Positions 9,801 through 21,700 of a DNA stretch of 64,000 nucleotides are shown piece after piece (the stretch's first letter is position 1; every line of letters starts with the position of its first letter). Origin of the DNA: Arctopsyche grandis (Eukaryota > Arthropoda > Insecta > Trichoptera > Hydropsychidae); NCBI RefSeq assembly GCF_051622035.1, contig NC_135360.1, positions 4,898,001-4,962,000 of the forward strand, read 5' to 3'. Under the pieces are notes generated by a model, which saw only the letters and a program-made list of their open reading frames with translations, did no database searches and was not told the DNA's origin. Both the position numbers and the translations under genes were made by a program.

Positions 9801-12800
9801 GGATAGAAGACGCCGAGTAATATGAACGCCACTTCTTATTACATTTATTGGCTCTGATTGAGACTCTTCAATTAATAAAACTTAACTCTACTGGGAATTA
9901 AATTGAATTTGCATTCGTTTTTTCACGTTGAAGGTCGAGTTTATTTGGAACTAGTTGACTTACTCTGCTTTGGGTTATCATATTTTTCAGAATGTCGTAT
10001 TTTCTCCGTTCAGCTTTAAAATCGATGTATACATACATATATGTATGTGTAGGTGTAAATGTGTTTTGAATGAATAATGAATGCCGTCTGGGGAGAGAAT
10101 TGTAATCGAGTTGTAATTCGATGTATGTATATTAGATCGATAAGAATTTCAATGTTGACTTTGCCGTAGGCGTCTCATTGTTCTGATGAATATCTCGCGG
10201 TGTTAAGTATACTCTGATTCGTCACACTGTAAGTGATTTAATTCTTAAACTAGTCCCATTCTCAGAAGGAATAAATATACATTTATTCAAATCACCAGAC
10301 TGTAATCACTTCTTTCCATGGAATCGAATTCTCTCAAATATCAGACCCGCTCTGAGATGAAAACATGTATGTTAAATCGGACTCAAATCAACAGACGATT
10401 TTAATCAATTCTATCTATGGAATCTGGGAGGAAATTTCTCCAAGATTCTCATAAATGTCTGACCCAAATCTCAGATGAAAACATGTATGTATGTTAAATC
10501 AGGCTCAAATCACAGTAATCATTTCTTCTTATTCTATCCATGGAATCTGGGAGTAAATTTCTCCAAGATTCCCTCAAGTGTCATGCCCAAACTTATATGA
10601 AAATATGTACATACAGACCCACGACAGGAAGTTCTTACCACTAGCGTAAAACTCGTTTTTTGTCGATTTTGTTAAATTTTAGAACAGGAAATGAAACAAA
10701 ACTTTTTATTATACACGCATAATATATTCATCAATAATATTTACAAAAAAAAACTGTAATTAACTTAATATTAAGTTGTCCCTCCCCTATTTGTTATAAC
10801 AGCCCGAATTGATCTCTATGCATGACTGTATTGTTTTTTTGATTTTTGAATTATTTTTCCATGTATCTATTATTTTTTCTTTTAAATTAAATAACGTAGT
10901 ATTAGGGCTGTTATAAAAAATACTTTTTAATACCCCCAACAATTTTCAATCGGATTTAAATCCGGTGAATTACCTGGCCATAACAAAATTCAAATATTTT
11001 TTGTGGTCAGGTAGTTGTTTCATTGCCACTTTCACATCTTCTGAAATGGGTTTTTTGGAGCCATTTTAAAAAAAAAGTTTTTGATTAAAAAATCAAAAAA
11101 TATATTAAAGCGAACGTAAAAACACAATAAGTTATACACAATAATATTAATTTACAACTTATATTTAAAAATAATTAAATCTTTAATAATTAATTAATTT
11201 AATAATTAATAATTAAATAAATTAAGTCTATTTTTAAGTCAATAATTGTTAATTTACGCAGCGTGTTAACAGGGCGAAAACTGACCGTGAACTGATTCTT
11301 TGTTTCTTTCATCCCCAGTTTCAAAATTTTCGGTTTTTTTCACCACCACATGTGGGTTGCTATTCAACCTATCTACCAGTGTTAAAATAAATACGTGTTT
11401 CCCACATGTTTGTCAAATTTGTCACAAGTTTCGCAAATTACGCTAGTGGTAAGAACAACCTGTCATGGGTCTGTATGTACATACATGTATTAAATCAGGC
11501 TCAAATCACAGGATGATAATTATCATTTCTTTCCATTCTATCCATGGAATCCGGGGGGAAAGTTATTCCGAATTCTCTCAAATATCAGACCCACTTTCGG
11601 ATGAAAACATGTATACAAATCATCAGATGATTGTAATCACTTCTTCCCATTCTATCCATAGAATCTGGGAGGAAAGTTCTCCCAGATTCTCTCAAATTTC
11701 AGATTCGCTTTCAGATGAAAACATGCATACAAATCACCAGATGATTGTAATCACTTATTTTCATTCTATCCATAGAATCTGGGAGGAAAGTTCGTCAAGA
11801 TTCTTTCAAATGTCACACCCAATCTTATATAAAAATTTGTTTGTTAAATCAGGCTCAAATCACAACACGATTGTAATAATTTCTTCCCATTTAATCCATG
11901 GAATCTGGGAGGAAATTTCTCAAAGATTCTCTCAAATGTCAGACCCAACCCTCAGATGAAAACGTGTATCAATCATCACATGATTGTTATCGCTTCTTCT
12001 CATTCTATCCATGGAATCTGGGAGGAAAATTCTCCAAGATTCTCTCAAATATCAGATGAAAACATGTATGGTTAAATCAGACTCGAATCATCAGATGATT
12101 ATTACCACTTCTTCTCATTCTATCCATGGAATCTGAGAGGAAAATTCTCCAAGATTTTCTCAAATATCAGTTGAAAACATGTATGGTTAAATCAGACTCG
12201 AATCATCAGACGATTGCTATCACTTCTTCTCATTCTATCCATGGAATCTGGGAGGAAAATTCTCCATGATTCTTTAAAATATCAGACCCAATCTTAGATG
12301 AAAGCATGTATGTTAAATGGGACTCAAATTTAAGATGATTGTGACTTGACTTAACATTCTATCCTCTACTAATCAATGGAAAAAAGTTCTTCTAGATACT
12401 CTCAAATATCAGACCTGCTCCCAGATGAAAATATTTATTTATTGAAAAATCGACAAAACAGACGTAGAAATGCATACAAATAAAGAATAAATGTAACAAA
12501 ATAACATCTGAGCTCAATTATAGATTTTTACAAATTACATAAAATGGTACATAGAGTCAAACAAATTAAAAAGAAAAGAATAAAAACTAAATTATGACTA
12601 AATAGGACAGTGCGTAAATATGTATTAAATACATACAACTCACACTTCAAGCCAATGTGTATGAGTGACGCCATATTAAACTTCATTTGATTGGCATTCA
12701 GCTGGTGATTTTTAAACGGACTGTTCTAGGAGCAGGTCTGCTTCAGCTGTCACTTTCATACTATCGTTAATGCCTTTGATGTTTCATATTTTTATACATA

Positions 12801-15800
12801 TTTTACACACTTATTGATAGCTAGTTGGATAAAACCACAGGCCGTATATGACTTTGTATCTTCCTTCCGATATCTAAACGTCGTTTCGATTGTTCTCTTC
12901 CAGGGCGGTACTACATTCATCATAAAGAATCAGATTGACTTCGCCCGCAAGCTCCTGCCGCTGTACTACAAACACAACAACATGGCGAGCTTCGTGCGCC
13001 AGCTGAACATGTACGGCTTCCACAAGGTGGTCTCCGTCGAGAATGGCAGCCTCAAGTGCGAGAACGAGGAGATCCAGTTCACGCATCCGTGCTTCCTGCG
13101 CGGCCACCCCTTCATGCTGCAGCACATCAAGCGGAAGATAGCGACCTCGAGGGCCACCACCACGATCAACAACGGCGAGGACAAGGCGCTGCTGAAGCCG
13201 GAGCTCGTCTCGAAGGTCATCACCGACGTCAAGCAGATGAAGGGCCGACAGGAGAGCTTGGACGCCCGATTTTCTGTCATGAAGCGGGAGAACGAGGCGC
13301 TGTGGAGGGAGGTCGCTCTGCTCCGGCAGAAGCACAACAAGCAACAGCAGATCGTAAACAACGTAAGTGCCGATTTGATAATGTAATACATCTGAAGAAA
13401 TGACTGATGGTTTCATTTTCTCGGACTTTGTTTCAGCTTATACAATTCTTGATGTCGCTCGTTCAACCGTCTCGCAATGGTCCTCTGAAGACGGGAGTGA
13501 AGCGTCGCTATCAGCTGATGATCAACGACGCGGCACACAACAGCTCGGACAATTTTGTAAACAGAGGTCCCAAATGTTCTAGGTTTGATTCCGATAATGA
13601 ATTGGAAGAAGACGATGGTGACTTTATACTACCGGATATGGTGAGTTTATATTGAATTATTTGTCACAAGTTAGGGGTTCCAAAAAACTGCCCAAAAGAA
13701 AAAGTCGGTTTTCGGTTTTTTTTTACAAATAAAAAGCCGGCTGACCGGCTTTCACCGGTTTCAGAAAATTAAGGTTTTCTTGTAAGTTTTAAATTTTTAT
13801 ATCGAAAAAAAAATTGTAAATATACATGCAAAAAAATAATTGAGTTATAAACATTATGAACTTTCACAAGATTATAATTATATATTATTCTTATTATAAA
13901 TAATAAAATTTGTATTATATATCACAGCCGTATTTTACACATCTGTTTTAGCTTAACCCTTTGGCTGCTACGAGGTTTTTCAATGTCCAAGCGAAAAATG
14001 CTAACATTTGTAATTACTTTATAAAAAAATAAATATAATATATTTTTTTACATACTTGCTTCGCCGAACGCGCGTAATTTTTTTAATACTTTATATACAT
14101 TTTTAAGAAGCAGTTGTGGACTCGCGCTCTCTCTTTCTGTCTTGCTTTTACATGCGTGCGTGCGAAAGAGATACCTACATATATACACTAAATAAGTTTT
14201 GACGATTGTTTCCGACGCATTATTTTTTTCAATAATCTATTTTTAGACATCGATGTATTTGTCGTTGTTAAAACATGCGATCCATTTGAAACAGGTAGCG
14301 GTCTTTCTCTCTTTCTTTCTTGGTTCTAATTGTGTATGTGTGAGCGAGACACACAAGGATGCGAAGTTTCTAATAATCAAATAATTTTTCAACATGTATC
14401 ATAAACATTTTGTATGCATTTCAGTTGCATTTGATTGATTGCACGAATTCGTGACGTCTCGTGACCTATATAATTGAAAGCGGATTTCTATTGTTTTTTG
14501 CCATTTATTTTAACATGATATCGGACAAAATGATATCGGACAGTGAAAGTGACGAAAGCGAAATAATAGCTCCTCGCCGAGGAACTCGACAAATCAGCAG
14601 CTCTACTGATTCTGAAAATGAATTTATCGACAATAATCAATTCCCAAGTAATAACTCCTTATATGACTTTGACAACGAACCCGAAATTTACTTTGATGAT
14701 GAACCCGAAATTGAAGAGCTTTTAAAAAATTGATAAATATTTATAAAGCTTGATTGAAAAATAAATATAAATACGTATATAAAAAAAATGTTTCGTGCCA
14801 CTGATGCGCTGGCAAAGAAAGTAATGAAATACGACAATTAATGACGTCAACAACGATCGTCGTAGCAATCTTCGCCGATTTCAAAACAACGATTTATCGT
14901 TGTTGTAGCAGTCAAAGGGTTAAAACAACAACGAATTCTCACTTACGATAACGTTTTCTATATTTGTATACCTGAACACGCAAAAGCCACAAATTTTGGA
15001 AAACCCAATTTGCCGAAATTTTTAAAGGCCTTGTGATGTAGGTTATTGAAACTACTTTCAATAATATTTTATTGGTTTATGACCTGGTCTTCGTCCATTA
15101 ATAAATCTCAAAGCCACCGCTAAGTGCTGTACCTTTTTTTGTTGTTCAAAGAAATATACGCCTATTCCCGAAGGAAGTTTGGATATACACATTTATTTTG
15201 ATCTTTCATAGAAATTTGAAATTCATAATTGTTAGTTTTGAGGGAAAAAACATTAATTAAAGAAAAACTTTAAAAGTCGGTTGATCGAGCCAAAAATGCC
15301 GATTTTCGGTTTAAACCGGCTTGGAAGCCCTATTGAAAAGTGTACGGGTGACGAATCGTCATGATAATTTGTATCAATCGTTTGGTTGTAGCTCGACGTG
15401 GACGGCCCGATAATACACGAAGTCGGAGAGCAGGATCATGTCGGAGATACGGACGACGGCTCCGATCTGGCCAGCGAGTCTGTCCCATCGAAGACTACTA
15501 ATCCGGCTTCGTCTAGGTCTGGCAATCGCTCCGCAACGGCCACCAAGACTATGCCCGAAGCCTTCGAGATGGACGGCGACGATATTGGTGATTAGAATTC
15601 GAATTTATTGATTGTGCTTTGATTGTATTTGTGTGTTGATGATTACCGTCGATCGTTTCAGATATTGAAAGCCTAGAGACCGTAGAAACGGAAAATGAAT
15701 ATCCCTCCGAACTTTTGGAAGCCAGCACGGAAAATGCGAGTGACGAATTAGAATATTCCATTCAGAAAGAATCGCACAAAGGCAAAGGCAGAAAAAATTC

Positions 15801-18612
15801 AGGCAAAAAGTCCAAGAAGCAGAGCGTGCCCAATTCACCAGCCTTCACCATAACTTCTACACAGGTGATGATCACACTCTATACTATGATATTAAACTAA
15901 TTTTTTGACTTTGGAAACGATTTTGACCCAAAATTTCCAATGAAATGGGCATCAACTTTAGAAAACTCATTTAAATTAGCTTTGTAGCTGTTGACATTTG
16001 ATATTCCTATTTCTGATCTAAAATTTATATTGGGATGGGTCACTGCCTTCCACGTACCAATCAGTGTGTTTTCGCCCCCATGGATCTTGGTACACATTTT
16101 CATATTTTGCATTCTGCAAACTGTATGCCTTACTGACGTGTGTGCGAGCAGATACAGGATGCAACCCAAGCCATGGCTGTGAAATTCAGCCATTTTGAAT
16201 TTTCATGTAAGCCACACTATCGTGGATTTAAGGCTATCGAACGCAATATAGTGATTGCTTGATTACTTGTGTGGTGCTTTTCTGTAATATTACCTTTGAA
16301 TCATCTGCTATGTGTGCATATGTTATATACAAACATAGCTCTCTCATTTAGTTGGAGTAATTAGTTTGTCTTAGTGGCGTGTGTTGTGCGAGCAGGTAGT
16401 AACTCAAAATGGATGAAATTCGGCCATTTTGAATGTTTCAAATAAATCAACCGCTCCTAATCCTAATCGTTTGAGTACGCTTCATAATCTTGAACTGGGC
16501 TCTGTGCATGTTAATGCATTTATACTATATAAAACTTAAATTTGTTTGTGTTAATTTTTAGGCTTCGCCCACACTGCCGAACAACATCTTCGACAGTGAC
16601 GAAGCTAATTCTCAGGACGAGTCGGTGCTGCTGTCGGAGAACTCGCAGGCCGCGCTCTCCGACCTGGTGCAGAGCACAGTGGAAGCCGACTTGCCCTCGC
16701 CGTCCGACGAGATCGATTCCGATTTCATGAACAAGGTCACGTCGGGCAGTTACAACCCCAACATCAACCTGTACACGTTCACGCACAAGGGCAAGAGCAA
16801 AAGTAATAAAAAGGACAAGGGCAAGGACAACGTGGTGCGCATCAAGGAGGAGATCGTGCCCGAGGACGACGAGGCCAATTGGAACGATATGACCGTCGCC
16901 ACGTTGCCGAGCGACAACGGCAGGCCCACGTACAACCGGTTCAACTCTGTGTAAGTTGACGTGCAAATGTCCGTCAGACGTCCGTTCGACCATCGGCACA
17001 ATTTGGTTTGATAAATCCGTTTATTGTTGAACCGATTACTGCTATTATTAACTCATCTAAATAACCACTGGCGCTAGTGTAGCCCGTCATTTGTCATGGC
17101 CGCCGTTGTACAATCGAATATACTCTGGCGGTCACATAAATTGCAACACTTTGAAAAAAACGTGTTTTTTTCGTATTACGGGCTTCTTTCGTTTATAATC
17201 CCCACTCAAATCGATTTAGAAAGTGGATTATATCCCTGTGATGTACTATTATAGTAACAGTTAAACAAAAAAGGGATGTCGTAAAAATTTTGCGATGCAT
17301 GGTTTTGTGGGGGATTAGGATCGTTATGCATGAGAGATAATTGAAACAATACTTAATTTTTTTTTCGAACTTTTTCATTTGAATGTCATTTTTGATTATA
17401 TTTTACACATTTAAAAATAAAACTTAATATTTAGGGGACCCTCCTTTTTTCAATTTTCAAAAGTTTTGGCCCATTGAAGACGTGTCTCCTTCTTTTTATT
17501 TGATTGAAATGGCTTTTGCAAGTCTCCGAGCGTAAAAGCCACCTTCTATCAATCGTCTTCGCACAGTTTCCACACTAATATTAATTGAAAAATTTTCTAA
17601 AATGTCTGTTCTTAAATCTGAAGCAGTTTTGAAAAGATATTGAATAAATTGGCGTGTCAGCAAACGATCTTCCCGTGAATTTATCTTCCGAGTCAATCCA
17701 GTACCTTTACGTAGGTCCACACTGCCAATTTCTCGTTCTTTCTTCAGTATTCTTGAAATTGTTGATTGAGAATATCCCAACTGACTTGAAATGTCTCTTG
17801 TTGAAAGTCCACATTAAAATTTTCACTTTGTTCTCCGAAGTTGTTAGGTGGTGTTTTAACATTACTATTTCTAGATTAAGAATAACGCTGCTTGCACTTC
17901 GAAATCACACTTTAAAATGAGTTCAAAATATCGAGGAGGGTCTATTTAAACAAAAGCCTAAAAAAAAAATTCGAACTCAGATGGGGTAGAGCTTTTACGA
18001 CCCGAAAACCGTAAAATTCAAAGTGATGCAATTTATGTGACCGCCAGTGTATCTGAAAAGTTTGAATTTCGTCGATGAGACTATTTCTAGTATATTCTAG
18101 CGTTTGAGGTTTTCATAGATATAAGACCGCGTCTTTTGCGGTTGACAATTTTTTTTTGATAACATTTCATTGTTTAAAACTCGGTATTTTTATCAGAAAA
18201 TATCATGTGCTAATGTTTCGGGTGACCTGTCATGGCCGCCGTGCTAGCTTTTGATTGAGTTACAATATTTCCACATATCGCATGCGAATTACTTTTTGTC
18301 TTTTTGAACAGTAAGCTAAAACTGTCATGGCCGCCGTTTATCTTATGAGGTTACGTTTGCGGTTTTTCTATTATGTATAGTTCAAAATGTATCATCTTCT
18401 AATATATAATTTCGAAAGAGACTTTGTATGTATGTTTGCTTGGGTCGTATATTCCGTGATGTTAAATTTAATAAAATAACAAATGAATATTCAAATAAAT
18501 TTAAATAAAATAAAACTTTTCAAATAAATTTAATAAAATGTTTACTATTAGATTGGCCGTGTTTAAGCGGTTTATATTACAAATACCGAGCGAAGCCGGG
18601 TAAAAACACTAG

Positions 18613-18700
<88 letters not shown>

Positions 18701-21700
18701 TTTTTTGTTTTAATCATATAATATTAATCGAATGTATTACGAATGCGGTTAGATTTGTATATGCTTTTTATTATTTTGATTGAGCTGTCAGATTTGAAAT
18801 CTCTGATGAATGTTTAATAGTAGTGTATTATGTAATTTATTGATCGTACTGTAGATTTGCCAGGTTTGTGAAAAATGTATGTACATATAATGTAAATACT
18901 GATTTATTATTTTTCTTTTTTTTTTATTTGAAGATTGATCAATGGTGTTTTTAATTAGGTCATTTCAATCGGCGGAGAATCCGCAATGGATGTTCATTTT
19001 TAATTTCCTTCACGTCGCATTTTCATGAAGTTTCACTTTTATACTCCTCGATTCATATCGAAACATCTTTAGAAAAAAATGCATTAACGCATTTATAGTC
19101 TATTCATACTGGCGCTGCACGTAAACAACAGTGCGAAAAGTATTCTTTAGTATATTCTATTTGGACACATTCATGCGTTCCGTAATGTCTATGTGGCGTA
19201 GGTGTAACAGCAATAGCTGACATAATCTATTCATATTATACATGTCACCGTAATATACGAGGCAAAACCGGTTTTCTTTGGCTAATGTGGCAATATTCAT
19301 GCACAACGTGACGTCATAGTAGCGAGTGCACGCGTATTGTGGCAATATTTTATTTATTTCACTGAACATGTACTTATACAGATACAATACAATCAATATA
19401 TGTACTTATATTAGCCTGTATACAAATGCGAATTCATACAAACATCCATAGTGACATCTATGGAGAAATTTTTGCAGTATTTTTATAGTCAAATTGGCGA
19501 ACCTCAAGACGCTGAATAACTTGAGATTAGCAAGAGAGATACGAAAGGGGATGCAATTTTACAGGTTTCAATGAAAATCAGAAACTCTGATAAGAAATGT
19601 TCGACCTGGAGTCACAAACCAAGGTCTGTGGTGGGATTCGAACCCGTGACCACTCTATATATTCTAATCCATGCTGCTGGTTAAATATTGACTCGATGCA
19701 AGCGATATTGCTCCGTATCGTTGCGCTCTGTAATGTAAATGTAAGTCAATATTGCCTTGCACTCGGCCTAAATTTGTCTCAACATGCGCTGCTGTATAGT
19801 ATGAATAGAAGTCGTCTTTTGCTGTGCTGTTGCTTTGCAGTGCTGGATAATATGAATAGACATTTAAAGAAAGAAGTTTGGATTGCGAGGCATGGTAGAA
19901 GTGAAACTTCCCTTCACTAGCGCTTTCATAAAAGCTTAAAGATTTAAACCTAATTTTGGATTTGAATTAAGGAGTAATTTTTAAAGTTAAGCCGACTAGT
20001 ACAAATTATTCGTCAATAAAATAGGGAGGGGGGGGGGGGTCAAAATTAAATGATATGTATGGCATTGCTTTTAGATTCGTTGGATACATGTACAATATAC
20101 GTAGTGTTTTTGACTCTTGTTTGCACATCATTTTTCATCACCGGGACCACACTCACTCATTCCGTTGTACAATAATAGTTTTTTGAAATTCAGGAATCTG
20201 AGAGATTTTTCAACTCAACATACCACCGATAGAAAGACGAAGAAACTACCCGGATCAAATTATTCCAAGTAGGAATTCACACGTTTGGCTGTTAAAAATA
20301 TATGGTGTTTGAAGATTTAAAAAAAAAATCATACTCACACACTATTATTTTAATATCCCGACTGGTGTTTGAAAGGAACATAATCAACGAACGCCCTTCA
20401 ATAATTTTAATAATGCTGGATTGTTTTCTTTGCAGCGAGGATGTAGACGACCATCTGCTGACGATGCAGAACGACATCGACAGCCTACGCGAGCTGCTCT
20501 GCGGCGATACGTACTCCTTAGACGCGAACGCTCTCCTCGGAGTATGTTTTATGTTATTATAATAAAGAACGATCCAACGGTTTTCTTCTCTTTTGTACTG
20601 CGTAGAGGTGGATTCAGGATCCAAATGAAATGCCAAAGTTGCTTCACGGCAGTTATTCAACGATTCAGGAGGTCCACGTGGAACATGTACACTCTGCTTT
20701 ACAGATCTCTCTAAAGCGACGAGTGTACTAATCCAAATACAATACAATTAATACAAGCATTTTTATACAGTGCGAATTCATACAAAAATCATGCCAGTGG
20801 AGAAATTTTTGCAGTATTTTAATATAGAAATGGCGAACCTCAATACGCTGAATAATTTGAGATTTGCAACAGATATTAGAAAGGAAATGCCAATTTACAT
20901 CAACTGTTTCAATGAAAATCAGAAAAATTGGCAAACTCTGAAAGGAAACGATCGACCTACAGTCCCAAATCAAGGTTTAACCAACAGCTACTAGTGGGAA
21001 TCGAACTGTGACCAGTCTACTAAAACAGATGCAATACAATCAATACAAGCATTTTTATACAATGCCAATTCATACAAAAATCATCCACAGTGACATCTAT
21101 GGAGAAATTTTTGCAGCATTTTACTATAGAAATGGCGAACTTAAATACGCAGAATAATTTGAGATTAAAAAGGAAAAGTAAATTTACAGTTCATTTCATT
21201 TAATCGTTTCATTGAAAATCAGAAAAATTGGCAAACTCTGATAGGAAACGATCGACTTGGAGTCACACACCAAGCTTTGGCCAACAGCTACTAGTGGGAA
21301 TCGAACTATGCTCATAATATGCTAATCACTAGTCCACGCTCCTGGTTATGTCTGATCTACCGTGTTTACCTCATTTTAAAAGGACAAGTTGCACAGCACA
21401 GCCTCTGCGAACTGTTAGAGCCGGGCCACACCATGCGACCTGCGAGCTACTTGGTTGAGGGCGACCAGACCAATGTATGCAGTTAGATGGGGCATGCCAC
21501 ACCCGTCAACTTCTATGGTGTGGCCCGGGTCATATGCAACCAACAAGTTTCTCCTACATTTCTTCAAATATGGGATTCACCGTTATCGATCACGGTCAAA
21601 CAAAGATAAAATATCACTGAAAACACCCCAGGGGGTGATTTTTGGGACTGTGTACCATGAATATGGGCTATTTTGAAAAAACATGTACCACTCAGTGTGT

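Larger units (their letters stand above)
13672..15332. mobile_element. hAT-like element filling Hsf intron 3
   Basis: The left end TAGGGGTTCC and the reversed right end TAGGGCTTCC match, and both ends carry CGGTTT/TCGGTTTTCGG words just inside. The 8-bp flanks (TCACAAGT and TTGAAAAG) agree poorly, so the copy is old or the borders are off by a few bases. It contains a piggyBac-like element. Confidence 0.5.
17092..18337 (+). promoter_or_regulatory. 15-mer TGTCATGGCCGCCGT present three times in Hsf intron 6
   Basis: Identical 15-mers at 17092-17106, 18228-18242 and 18323-18337, with flanks that do not resemble each other beyond a few bases. The Tc1 element at 17123-18049 separates the first from the others. 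The reverse complement contains GCGGCCATGAC, which includes a GCCAT core like Pho/YY1 sites; any function is inference. Confidence 0.3.

Noticed and set aside
10206..12445. CRISPR-like repeat array
   Set aside because: Contiguous tandem units of about 115 bp with gradual divergence and no constant short repeat with unique spacers; the genome is eukaryotic.
12874..13416. 180-codon frame opposite Hsf exon 2
   Set aside because: It is the antisense of a GC-rich conserved coding exon; its leucine- and arginine-rich product is a shadow of the Hsf codons.
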